From NCBI GenBank assembly GCA_964347025.1, contig CAYFWU010000011.1:1-31655 (forward strand): 31,655 nt of DNA. Reading direction: 5' to 3'. Position numbers and translations under genes: made by a program. Position 1 is the first letter of the stretch; each line of letters opens with the position of its first letter. Source of the DNA: CS3-C152 sp964347025. GTDB taxonomy: Archaea > Aenigmatarchaeota > Aenigmatarchaeia > QMZP01 > QMZT01. Below the pieces are notes generated by a model, which saw only the letters and a program-made list of their open reading frames with translations, was not told the DNA's origin and ran no database searches. Below are positions 22,587-29,995 of the stretch, piece after piece.

Positions 22587-23614
22587 CTGAGTACTTTGAC
22601 GTTGTTGACGATAATGATAAAGTGATAGGAAAGGCAACCAGGGAGGAATGCCATTCAAGCCCTCGTTTTAGACACAGAGGAGTCCACGTAGTAATTTACA
22701 ATTCAAAGGATCAGGTTCTTCTCCAGAAAAGATCAATGAATAAGGATCTCTATCCTGGCGTATGGATAGAAGCCGCTTCAGGACACGTGGAATCTGGAGA
22801 CACCTATGAGAACACAGCGAAACGCGAGCTTAAAGAGGAACTAGGCGTTGAGACCAAACTGAAGAAAATTTCGAAAATTGTTTTTAACGGAGAGAAGGAA
22901 AGGGAATTCATAATGATTTTTATGGGTAAACATGACGGTCCTTTCAAGATTGAAGAGGATGATATTGAGGAAGTGAAATTTTTCGGTGTTGAGGAGATAA
23001 AAAGAATGATGAAGGAATACCCAGAGGATTTCTGCATTGCAACACCATTGATATTTAAAGAATATCTCAAATTCAGGAATATGGAAAAAGAGAGACACAA
23101 AGTTGATGATGAGAAAGAGATGTTTGATGTCATTGATGAAAACGATAGCGTGATAGGGAAGATGACCAGAGGAGAGGCGCACGGGGGGAGTATGAAACTC
23201 CATAGGAAAATTCACGTCTTAGTTTTCAACTCCAAAGGAGAGGTTTTCATTCAGCGAAGATCAATGACAAGAAAGCAGAATCCAGGCCAATGGACATCTT
23301 CTGCTGCAGGCCATGTGAATTCAAGGGAAACGTACGAAGTTGCCGCGCGCAGAGAGTGTAAAGAAGAATTAGGGGTAGATATCGAACCTTCTCTTGTTAC
23401 AAAATATCCTTTCCAAGCAAGGGATGAAAAGGAAATCATCTCGGTTCTTGAAGCAAAACATAATGGTCCCTTCACAATACACCCGGAAGAGGCCGACAAG
23501 TCCATGTTCATCCGGGTCAAAGACTTGGTCGAAAAATCAGAGAAGGGAGAAATGAAGCTCACTGAACATTTTGCCAGATCGCTTAAGGAATACCTTAAAG
23601 CGAAGGGAGGTTGA
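22583..23614 (+). CDS. tandem double-Nudix hydrolase
   Basis: The 343-residue protein has two Nudix domains of about 165 residues each, both beginning F/YDVxDxNDxVIGK. Box 1 is GHVESGDTYENTAKRELKEE (first Glu of the box replaced by Asp). Box 2 is GHVNSRETYEVAARRECKEE (full consensus). The domains resemble the IDI-1/YfcD branch of Nudix proteins, yet the position of the IDI-1 catalytic Cys (usually xCGHP) is Ser or Ala here (EAASGHV, SSAAGHV). Isomerase activity is therefore unlikely, especially with a type II enzyme nearby. A pyrophosphatase role on a nucleotide or isoprenoid diphosphate is likely. GGAGGT is 8 nt before the ATG. Confidence 0.9.
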   Translation: MTEYFDVVDDNDKVIGKATREECHSSPRFRHRGVHVVIYNSKDQVLLQKRSMNKDLYPGVWIEAASGHVESGDTYENTAKRELKEELGVETKLKKISKIVFNGEKEREFIMIFMGKHDGPFKIEEDDIEEVKFFGVEEIKRMMKEYPEDFCIATPLIFKEYLKFRNMEKERHKVDDEKEMFDVIDENDSVIGKMTRGEAHGGSMKLHRKIHVLVFNSKGEVFIQRRSMTRKQNPGQWTSSAAGHVNSRETYEVAARRECKEELGVDIEPSLVTKYPFQARDEKEIISVLEAKHNGPFTIHPEEADKSMFIRVKDLVEKSEKGEMKLTEHFARSLKEYLKAKGG

Positions 23615-23618
23615 TATT

Positions 23619-24725
23619 ATGGTTGAGGTTAGTGCACCAGGTAAATTGTTTTTGTCTGGTGAGTGGAGTGTTCTAGAGGTTGGAAACCCAGGGATCGTTA
23701 CAGCTGTTGACAAAAAGGTTTTCGCAAGAGTTGAAGATAGCGATAAGATAATCGTAACGGTTGATGATTTCAAGATAGAAAATGTGGAAGGAGAATTCGA
23801 CGGAGACGAACTGAAATGGAAGAGTGAATTAACAGAGGATCAAAGGGAAAAACTAATTTTCATTAAAGGCGCGATTGAGACCACTTTGAAGTATCTGGGT
23901 GAATACAAGCCTTTCAAAATAAGAAGCTGGGGTGAACTTTCACAAATAGAGGTTGACGGTGAGGTTAAAAAAATAGGTTTCGGTAGTTCGGCCGCGGCTG
24001 TTGTTGTTGCCGTCGCTAGCCTACTTGCTTTCAACGGGAAAGACATATCGACACGTGAGACCAAGGACGTAATCTACAAGCTTTCTACCATTGCTCACTA
24101 CTTTGCTCAGGGCAAGGTAGGATCAGGCTTCGATGTAGCTGCCTCGACCTTTGGAGGGGTATTTGTTTACAAGAGATTCGACCCCGACTGGCTACTTGAA
24201 CAATTGAAATCAGGCAAGTCGGTTAAGGAGATCACAGAAATGGAATGGCCAAGCTATTTGGTCGAAGAACTCGAAATCCCCGAGGATCTGAACTTCATTG
24301 TTGGATGGACCAAAGAATCGGCTTCAACTTCCGCAATGGTAAAACAGCTGGATGAATGGGCAAAATCACACCAGGACGAATACAAAAGGTTATACAATCA
24401 GATAGCCAACCTTGTTCGTGATCTGATCCCTGTATGGAAGGAGAAAAATAGGGAAAAGATACTTGAACTGATAAGCAAAAACGAGGATTACCTAAGGGAA
24501 CTTGGTGAAAAGTCAGGGGTTAACATCGAAACACCAGATCTGAAAAAACTGAGTGATATAGCGAATAACAACGGCGGAGCTGGAAAGCTATCTGGAGCGG
24601 GTGGAGGAGACTGCGGTTTTGCTATAACCTTCGATAAAGAAAGTGCAGAAAAGATAAAGAACGAATGGGAAGAAGCCGGTCTCCACTTTCTTGACGTAAA
24701 AATGGCGAAGAAAGGAGTTGGTTAG
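23619..24725 (+). CDS. mvaK2: phosphomevalonate kinase (GHMP family)
   Basis: The 368-residue enzyme phosphorylates mevalonate 5-phosphate. Signatures are VEVSAPGKLFLSGEWSVLE at the start, KKIGFGSSAAAVVVAVASLL (ATP loop), KVGSGFDVAASTFGGVFVYK and the late GGAGKLSGAGGGDCGFAI. The layout matches the eukaryotic/bacterial ERG8/MvaK2 family rather than isopentenyl phosphate kinase. The start is ATG 23619, with GGGAGG 8 nt upstream; the frame opens earlier inside the Nudix gene but without signals. The last four bases overlap the convergent mevalonate kinase gene. Confidence 0.93.
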   Translation: MVEVSAPGKLFLSGEWSVLEVGNPGIVTAVDKKVFARVEDSDKIIVTVDDFKIENVEGEFDGDELKWKSELTEDQREKLIFIKGAIETTLKYLGEYKPFKIRSWGELSQIEVDGEVKKIGFGSSAAAVVVAVASLLAFNGKDISTRETKDVIYKLSTIAHYFAQGKVGSGFDVAASTFGGVFVYKRFDPDWLLEQLKSGKSVKEITEMEWPSYLVEELEIPEDLNFIVGWTKESASTSAMVKQLDEWAKSHQDEYKRLYNQIANLVRDLIPVWKEKNREKILELISKNEDYLRELGEKSGVNIETPDLKKLSDIANNNGGAGKLSGAGGGDCGFAITFDKESAEKIKNEWEEAGLHFLDVKMAKKGVG

Positions 24726-25747
24726 GATCCCTCCAGTTTGACTCCTTCAACAGATAGTTCTGTTTCTATTGGCTCAAAACCAAGATCCTTTATTGTTTTT
24801 ATTAATTTTTCTTTATCTTCATGATAACATAGCATGGTTCCTCCGTAACATGCCCCGCACATTTTGGCAGCTCCCCCAATATCTGTCACCGCTTTTGATA
24901 TTTCTTCGGTTTCAGGAATTGAAAGACCCAGTTTCGTGAGATTTTCATTTGCCAAATTAATCAGCTCTTTCATCCTCTTAAAATCCTTTCTTTTAAGTAC
25001 CTCGCGCATTTCAAGGGTGGCGTCCCCAAGATTTTTTATTATTGGATCCCTCGAGGAAGGATCCAGATTCATCACCATTTGCACAAGTTCTCCTGTTGTT
25101 TTTTCTGGGGTTTTAGTGTGCACAAGAACGAAGTTCTCGAGTTTGTAAGGAATTTCTTCCCTTAGAGAGTCTATTACATTGGGATCGCCCTTCTTGAACC
25201 ACACGAGCCCTCCGAAGCAACATGCAGAATTATCTCCGCCGCTTGGTTTTCCGTGCATGAATTTTTCGAGTTCATACGCGAAGTCATTTACCTTGTGATT
25301 TGAAAGATCTTTCCCATAGAGTTTTGAAATAGCTTTTGTGAGTGCAACGTTAATTGAGGCAGAAGAACCCAAGCCTGCTCCTGCCGGAATCTCGGAATAT
25401 ATCACCACTGAAACTCCTGAATCAGCTTCCACAAGTTTCAAACATTTACCGACAAGTATCTTCAAGGCCTTTTCTCTATTCTTGGTTTTTGATAAAACTT
25501 CTGAGAAATCATTTTTTTCGTCCCCCCTTTCCCATAACTTCTCCATTTCTTCCGTGTGCCTGTTGATTTCATCCAGATCAGATTCCAATTTAAAATCAAA
25601 ATTCTTGCTCTCGATGATTACTTTATCGCTTTTTTCAACTTCTATGAAACACCTCTTTCCAATAGCAGCTATTATTGCAGGTTCACCATATACGACAGAA
25701 TGTTCCCCTATTAAATGAACCTTCCCAGGAGCGGAAACCTTAACCAT
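24722..25747 (-). CDS. mvk: mevalonate kinase
   Basis: The 341-residue GHMP kinase converts mevalonate to mevalonate 5-phosphate. Blocks seen are VKVSAPGKVHLIGEHSVVYG at the start, PAGAGLGSSASINVALTKAI, KPSGGDNSACCFGGLVWFKK (with a catalytic Asp) and GAAKMCGACYGGTMLCY. The start context and HSVVYGEPA are characteristic of mevalonate kinase rather than galactokinase or homoserine kinase. The late glycine motif GACYGG replaces the usual GAGGGG and is a small deviation. It is convergent with PMK, so the kinases of successive steps meet tail to tail. Confidence 0.95.
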   Translation of the reverse strand: MVKVSAPGKVHLIGEHSVVYGEPAIIAAIGKRCFIEVEKSDKVIIESKNFDFKLESDLDEINRHTEEMEKLWERGDEKNDFSEVLSKTKNREKALKILVGKCLKLVEADSGVSVVIYSEIPAGAGLGSSASINVALTKAISKLYGKDLSNHKVNDFAYELEKFMHGKPSGGDNSACCFGGLVWFKKGDPNVIDSLREEIPYKLENFVLVHTKTPEKTTGELVQMVMNLDPSSRDPIIKNLGDATLEMREVLKRKDFKRMKELINLANENLTKLGLSIPETEEISKAVTDIGGAAKMCGACYGGTMLCYHEDKEKLIKTIKDLGFEPIETELSVEGVKLEGS

Positions 25748-25853
25748 AAAATCACCTAGAATTAAGAATTTTCAATTTCTTATTTAAATAGATTTCACCC
25801 TCTAAAAATATTTAAATGCTGAGCCTTATACTTATCATTAAAAAGGCGATTTT

Positions 25854-26030
25854 ATGGCTGTTAAAACTGACAAGAACAAGTGCCTGCGCTGCGGAGGATG
25901 TGTAGGAGTTTGCCCGCAGGTGGCTCTGGATCTAACAGAACACGGACTAACCTGCGATCCCAAGAAATGCGTGGACTGCGGGATCTGCGTTAACTTCTGT
26001 CCTGTTGAGGCATTGAGCCTGAAAAAATAA
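25854..26030 (+). CDS. 2[4Fe-4S] ferredoxin (58 aa)
   Basis: This short gene encodes two CxxCxxCxxxCP clusters: CLRCGGCVGVCP (residues 10-21) and CVDCGICVNFCP (residues 39-50), each able to hold a [4Fe-4S] cluster. It is a small soluble electron carrier. Length is normal. The gene follows a 106-nt divergent gap from mevalonate kinase, with a TATA-like ATATTTAAATG at about 25808-25818. Archaeal geranylgeranyl reductases use ferredoxin, so a lipid link is possible, but the context does not prove it. Confidence 0.94.
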   Translation: MAVKTDKNKCLRCGGCVGVCPQVALDLTEHGLTCDPKKCVDCGICVNFCPVEALSLKK

Positions 26031-26061
26031 TTTATTTTAAACATCAATCGAAAAGGGTTAC

Positions 26062-26475
26062 ATGGTAAAGAAAGTTCTCGTTGGTGGGGTTTTTAATCTG
26101 GTACATCCAGGCCATGTTTTTTTCCTTAAAAAGGCGAAGGAGCTCGGAAATTACCTGATCGTTGTTGTTGCGAACAATAGAACCGCCCACCTTACGAAGA
26201 AATATCCAATTGTTGATCAAAAGATAAGGAAGAGGAACATCGAGAAACTGGGGATAGTTGATAAGGTCGTTGTGGGTGACCGAATAGATTTCATGAATGT
26301 CGTTAGGAAGGAGAAGCCCAACGTAATAGTCTTGGGATACGATCAGAAAATCAACGAGAAGGAACTGAATAAAATGTTAACTAAGGAAGAAATTGATTGT
26401 AAGGTTGTAAGAATAAAGAATGTTCTTAAAGGATACAAAACAAGCAAGATTGTAAAAAAGAACGAAGAGGACTGA
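26062..26475 (+). CDS. cytidylyltransferase-like nucleotidyltransferase (RibL/FAD-synthase type)
   Basis: The 137-residue protein has the family signature GGVFNLVHPGHVFFLKKAKE with the HxGH box (residues 17-20), then IVVVANN, and VIVLGYDQK near residue 94. This size and pattern match archaeal FAD synthase RibL and glycerol-3-phosphate cytidylyltransferase-like enzymes; the two cannot be separated by eye. The ATG at 26062 follows the ferredoxin stop by 31 nt. The final residues are charged. Confidence 0.86.
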   Translation: MVKKVLVGGVFNLVHPGHVFFLKKAKELGNYLIVVVANNRTAHLTKKYPIVDQKIRKRNIEKLGIVDKVVVGDRIDFMNVVRKEKPNVIVLGYDQKINEKELNKMLTKEEIDCKVVRIKNVLKGYKTSKIVKKNEED

Positions 26476-26535
26476 ATTCAACCAAACCTTCTGAGAGTCC
26501 TCTTCGCAATCAAAAACGGATAACTCGTCTAATCT

Positions 26536-26601
26536 TTATCTTCTCTTCCTCTTTGCTTTTGTCTTCTTTTTCGCTTTCCTCTTTGCCTTTTTCTTGGCCA
26601 T
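26536..26601 (-). CDS. 21-residue Lys/Arg/Ala peptide
   Basis: The complete product is MAKKKAKRKAKKKTKAKRKR plus one more Arg. It is strongly supported by its signals: AGGAGGGTG, 5 nt upstream of the ATG, is the best Shine-Dalgarno in the window, and a TATA-like GTTTAAATAC lies about 60-70 nt upstream. Such a peptide could be an eL41-like ribosomal component (eL41 is 25 residues of similar composition but normally has a Trp) or a nucleic-acid condensing peptide. Its composition echoes the tails of RpoA'' and the PqqD-like protein. Gene-finders with a minimum length would miss it. Confidence 0.72.
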   Translation of the reverse strand: MAKKKAKRKAKKKTKAKRKRR

Positions 26602-26606
26602 CTTAA

Positions 26607-26673
26607 CACCCTCCTAATTAAAAATTTTTAATTTTATTTCAATTATTATTAAAACAAAATTAGTATTTAAACT
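26607..26673 (-). promoter_or_regulatory. promoter and Shine-Dalgarno of the 21-residue peptide
   Basis: On the minus strand GTTTAAATAC (about 26663-26673) is the TATA box and AGGAGGGTG (26607-26615) the ribosome binding site, giving a leader of roughly 40 nt. This stretch lies just downstream of the ureohydrolase gene on the same strand. Confidence 0.6.
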
Positions 26674-26677
26674 TTCT

Positions 26678-27460
26678 TTATTTTTTACAAAAACCGAGAA
26701 CTTTTTTTATCAAATTTGCCGCAATTATTGCACTCGGAGAATTTATTTTTGTCGCTGCAGATTCAACAATATCCATCCCGATTAACTTATGTCTGCAAAC
26801 CTCTTTCAGAACTTTCGTTACTTCCTCAAAATTCATACCTCCGGGTTCCGGCGTTCCAACATCCATCGCTAGTAATACGTCTAGATCTATCGTCAGATAT
26901 ATAGGATTTTCTATGTTTTTCAGATCTTTTTTTACCCGTTTCGAATCTTCTTCCTTTGTCCAAGAGTGACAACCTATTTGTCTGATCTCGAATTTTTTCA
27001 TGGCGTGGTAGGCCCATGTGAAGTGCGAATAGGGCTCACCCAAAAATTCCTTTGCCAAATCCATGTGTGCGTCGAGATCAACCACAGTCAACTTCCTGGG
27101 TCTCAGTGAATTCAGTATACCCAAAGTTATCAGGTGATCCCCTCCAAGGAATACGGGGAAAACCTTTGGGTTCGCTTCAAAGATTGATTTTATCGTGTCC
27201 TTTATTCTTTCCTCCGTGAGCTTCCAGTTTCCAGGCACGACTTCTATATCCCCTAAATCGCAGAACTTGAACGCTTCGAAAGGGTTCGTTTTCGTTTCAG
27301 GATCATACCCAACGAGGTTCCGTAAAGCTTCGCGTATAAAAAGAGGACCGTATCTCGTAGGAGAGCCTGTCTGCGAGAAATCCCATGGGATTCCAACTAG
27401 AACTACATCCGCTTCCTCTATCGGATATTCGTAGTTGAATGTGCGCTTCAAATAAAGCAT
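26678..27460 (-). CDS. speB: agmatinase/arginase-family ureohydrolase
   Basis: The 260-residue protein has the dimanganese ureohydrolase motifs: FLGGDHLITLG, VVDLDAHMDLA and LTIDLDVL, with TPEPGG following. These supply the His and Asp ligands. In archaea the family usually hydrolyses agmatine to putrescine, on the route to spermidine. That fits the nearby aIF5A gene, whose hypusine modification uses spermidine. The usual DPA after DxDxL is changed (DLDVLLAMD). The start is ATG 27460 (MLYLKRTFNYEYPIEEADVV); a TATA box (27482-27491) about 25 nt upstream supports a leaderless mRNA, and the frame's earlier part runs through that promoter. Confidence 0.9.
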   Translation of the reverse strand: MLYLKRTFNYEYPIEEADVVLVGIPWDFSQTGSPTRYGPLFIREALRNLVGYDPETKTNPFEAFKFCDLGDIEVVPGNWKLTEERIKDTIKSIFEANPKVFPVFLGGDHLITLGILNSLRPRKLTVVDLDAHMDLAKEFLGEPYSHFTWAYHAMKKFEIRQIGCHSWTKEEDSKRVKKDLKNIENPIYLTIDLDVLLAMDVGTPEPGGMNFEEVTKVLKEVCRHKLIGMDIVESAATKINSPSAIIAANLIKKVLGFCKK

Positions 27461-27462
27461 AT

Positions 27463-27493
27463 AGATTTTTATACTCGACGGTTTTATATAATT
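27463..27493. promoter_or_regulatory. overlapping divergent promoters
   Basis: The 33-nt gap between the ureohydrolase start (27460, minus) and the MazG-like start (27494, plus) holds TATA-like sites for both: TTTTTATA at about 27466-27473 for the plus strand and TATATAAAA at 27482-27490 on the minus strand. Each sits about 22-28 nt from its start codon, so both mRNAs are probably leaderless and the promoters overlap. Confidence 0.5.
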
Positions 27494-27793
27494 ATGAAAA
27501 TCAAGGAGATGCAGGATAAAGCGGTTGATCTCATTCGAAGGATAGATGAGAGGAACAAGGGAGATCACGGGAACGAAGCGATCTTCGCACACACCATTGA
27601 GGAGATCGGGGAGATCGCAAGGGAACTCTACAACCAGAAGTCAGGGAGAGCGAAGCTCGATAGAAAAAACCTGGCGGGAGAAATTGCTGACGTTTGCCTA
27701 CTTCTTTCCCAGCTCGCAAAGAACTTTGACATAGATCTCCAAGAGGCGGTAGAAAAGAAGATCAAGGAACTGGAGGAGAGGGCAAAGGAATAA
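27494..27793 (+). CDS. MazG-like nucleotide pyrophosphohydrolase
   Basis: The 99-residue all-helical protein has the MazG motif EEIGEIARELYN (residues 36-47) and, one helix later, EIADVCLLL (ExxD). These acidic residues bind magnesium. Members cleave NTPs to NMP and pyrophosphate, often for house-cleaning. The single-domain size is typical. It is divergent from the ureohydrolase and shares a very short intergenic region with it. Confidence 0.88.
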   Translation: MKIKEMQDKAVDLIRRIDERNKGDHGNEAIFAHTIEEIGEIARELYNQKSGRAKLDRKNLAGEIADVCLLLSQLAKNFDIDLQEAVEKKIKELEERAKE

Positions 27794-27842
27794 AAATATA
27801 AAAATCACTACTTTTTAATGAGTATAAAGAAAGGTGAGCGAT

Positions 27843-28460
27843 ATGAATAAAATCATTATCTATCCTGGAGCTTTTAACCCATTCCATTCGCATCATCGGC
27901 ATGGTATGTCATATTTTGGAAGATGGTTAAAAATGGATAACGGGCTTCTGATCCCCTCTTATAATCACCCTGAAGAAAAGGACCCCGAAAATTTCGAAAA
28001 CAGGGTAGAAATAATAAAAACATTTCTGGAGGAGGATCCATTAAGTTTCCCTGTTGAAGTCTCGCTTGATGAGAAAATAACTGGAAGCACTGGAAGAACT
28101 ATTATAAACGAATGTGAAAGAAGAGAGGGAGACAAATACCTTCTTGTAGGTCTGGATGCAGTTTTAGAAAAGCTTGAACAAATGGAAGATTATAAGAAAA
28201 TAATGGAACTGACAAAACTTATAGTAAACGATTACGACGTCGAAATTACTGACATAAAAGAATATCCTAATGAAACGCACATAGACACGAAATCAGGTGG
28301 TATAACCCTGCCTGTAAAAGGGGATAGAATCATAATTGGCAGCAATCCTTTCAGGGGTTTGCATTCAACTGATATAAGGGAGAACCCGGAAAAATATCTT
28401 TATCTTTACCCTGAAAAGACAAAGAAACTGATAGAGAAATATTACATCAAAAAGGATTAG
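27843..28460 (+). CDS. nucleotidyltransferase, NadD/NMN-adenylyltransferase-like
   Basis: The 205-residue protein starts MNKIIIYPGAFNPFHSHHRH. The GAFNPxH part matches the nucleotidyltransferase signature, but the usual HxGH reads HSHH, with His where Gly is expected. LVGLDAV follows near residue 100, and near the end GLHSTDIRENPEKYL matches the ISSTxIR motif that binds the triphosphate. The substrate is not certain. The start is ATG 27843 because AGGTGA lies about 6 nt upstream; a GTG at 27834 would overlap that site. Confidence 0.82.
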   Translation: MNKIIIYPGAFNPFHSHHRHGMSYFGRWLKMDNGLLIPSYNHPEEKDPENFENRVEIIKTFLEEDPLSFPVEVSLDEKITGSTGRTIINECERREGDKYLLVGLDAVLEKLEQMEDYKKIMELTKLIVNDYDVEITDIKEYPNETHIDTKSGGITLPVKGDRIIIGSNPFRGLHSTDIRENPEKYLYLYPEKTKKLIEKYYIKKD

Positions 28461-28463
28461 AAC

Positions 28464-28853
28464 TTACCTAACCTGCTTGATCATTTTTCTGTTCCCGATC
28501 TCCCAGTATTCAACTTCTTTCCCTGGCTGAACCCTGTCTTTCAGATCCTCGGGTATGTGACACTCGAACATTGAATAGTCTCCAAGGTCCATTAGTTGGG
28601 CGAGATTCCCTGTTATGGAGACGACCTGTGCCCCCTTCTTAAGGATTATTGGTATCTGGCATGAGGCAGACGTTGGCTTAAGAAGGGTTCTCTTCTTATT
28701 ATCGAAAACACCCATTGCCTCGACCCTCGCTTTCGTTGATCCGTGTTTTCCCGGCTTGGATTTGGTTATTTTAGAGACCCTGCAGGGCTCACCATCTATC
28801 ATAACGTAAGATCCAACCTTCAGATCCTTGACTTCCCCCACCTTTTCAGCCAT
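28464..28853 (-). CDS. eif5A: translation factor aIF5A
   Basis: The 129-residue protein has the hypusine loop KSKPGKHGSTKARVEAMGVF, with the modified Lys between Gly and His. It has an N-terminal SH3-like barrel (LKVGSYVMIDGEPCRVSKI) and a C-terminal OB fold. It helps the ribosome through difficult stretches and termination. Length is normal. Deoxyhypusine synthase is not in the window; the upstream ureohydrolase may feed spermidine synthesis. Confidence 0.97.
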   Translation of the reverse strand: MAEKVGEVKDLKVGSYVMIDGEPCRVSKITKSKPGKHGSTKARVEAMGVFDNKKRTLLKPTSASCQIPIILKKGAQVVSITGNLAQLMDLGDYSMFECHIPEDLKDRVQPGKEVEYWEIGNRKMIKQVR

Positions 28854-29035
28854 AGAAAACCTCAGAACTTTAATTTAGTAATATTGTGTTATTGTCATAA
28901 ATAAGTATTGTTTACCATGATTTGTAATCACTGTCTAAAAGTAATAGTATACACTAAACTATAGAAATCTTTATAAAGGACTAAATTATAAATATATTAG
29001 CGTTTAGATAAATATAATCACTTAAAGGGAGTGAA
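28854..29035. promoter_or_regulatory. divergent intergenic region between aIF5A and TFB
   Basis: This AT-rich stretch contains CTTTATAAAGG at 28970-28980 and ATTATAAATATATTAG near 28985-29000 as TATA candidates for TFB. Shine-Dalgarno GGGAGTG lies at 29027-29033, directly before the ATG at 29036. No further gene is seen. Confidence 0.45.
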
Positions 29036-29986
29036 ATGGTTCCTAAAGATGAAAAAAAGGATAAAAAATGTCCTGAATGTGGGTCAGACGATCTAAGACA
29101 TGATCCTTCAAGAGGAGAAATGGTATGTTCACGATGCGGTCTTGTTATTGATTCTTCTATGATTGACACCACACAGGAATGGAGAGCATTCGATGACAAC
29201 CAGAGATCAAGAAGGGTTAGAACAGGTGCTCCCTTAACCGTTACAAAGCACGATCAGGGTATAACGACAGAGATCGGAAAGGGAAGAGGCGAACTTTTCA
29301 AGGTGGCCGCGAAAAAGCGAGCTCAATACTACAGGCTTTCAAAGTGGCACAAAAGGCTGATAAAATCAAAAGACCGGAATCTTTCTTTCGCTTTCTCTGA
29401 ACTTCAGAGGTTGATTTCTTATCTTTCACTTTCTCAGGCAATCCATGAGAAGGTTGCGAAGCTTTATGAGAAAGCAGTGGAGAAAGGGCTAGTTCGAGGG
29501 AGGTCAACAGAGTCTATTATAGCCGCTTTATTGTATACCACGTGCAGAGAGGAAGGGGCTCCAAGAACGTTAGACGAGATCTCGAAGGCATCAGGCATAT
29601 CCAAGCGTGACATAGGAAAAACATACAGATACATCGCTCGAAAGCTGGATATCCGAATCCTTCCGGCGAAGCCGCAGGATTACATTCCGAGGTTCGGATC
29701 TTTACTTGGCCTGGACGAGAGGGTACAAGTGCGGGCGGTTAAAATACTTGACGAGGCAACCAAATACGATGTCACCAGCGGAAAGGGGCCTATAGGCGTA
29801 GCGGCCGCTGCTTTGTACATAGCAGCTGTTCTCGAGGGAAAGAAAAAGACGCAAAGGGAAGTTGCGGATGCGATAGGCGTAACAGAGGTTACGATCCGAA
29901 ACCGCTACAAGGAAGTTGTAGAGAGGCTCGGCATAAAGGATGAGGTCGAGGAAAAGGTCAGGGAAGAAGAGGAAATGATGGAATAA
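29036..29986 (+). CDS. tfb: transcription initiation factor B (TFB)
   Basis: The 316-residue protein has the N-terminal zinc ribbon CPECGSDDL...CSRCGLVID (residues 12-35), the B-reader region (DDNQRSRRVRTGAPLT), then two cyclin repeats. The second contains GKGPIGVAAAALYIAAVLEG and the recognition-helix end REVADAIGVTEVTIRNRYKE. It recruits RNA polymerase to TATA promoters and reads the BRE. Length is normal. The acidic end EEKVREEEEMME is short. TBP is not in the window. Confidence 0.97.
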   Translation: MVPKDEKKDKKCPECGSDDLRHDPSRGEMVCSRCGLVIDSSMIDTTQEWRAFDDNQRSRRVRTGAPLTVTKHDQGITTEIGKGRGELFKVAAKKRAQYYRLSKWHKRLIKSKDRNLSFAFSELQRLISYLSLSQAIHEKVAKLYEKAVEKGLVRGRSTESIIAALLYTTCREEGAPRTLDEISKASGISKRDIGKTYRYIARKLDIRILPAKPQDYIPRFGSLLGLDERVQVRAVKILDEATKYDVTSGKGPIGVAAAALYIAAVLEGKKKTQREVADAIGVTEVTIRNRYKEVVERLGIKDEVEEKVREEEEMME

Positions 29987-29995
29987 AACCTCTTT

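Noticed and set aside
22583..23614. Type I isopentenyl-diphosphate isomerase
   Set aside because: The catalytic Cys is missing in both domains and a type II isomerase is present.
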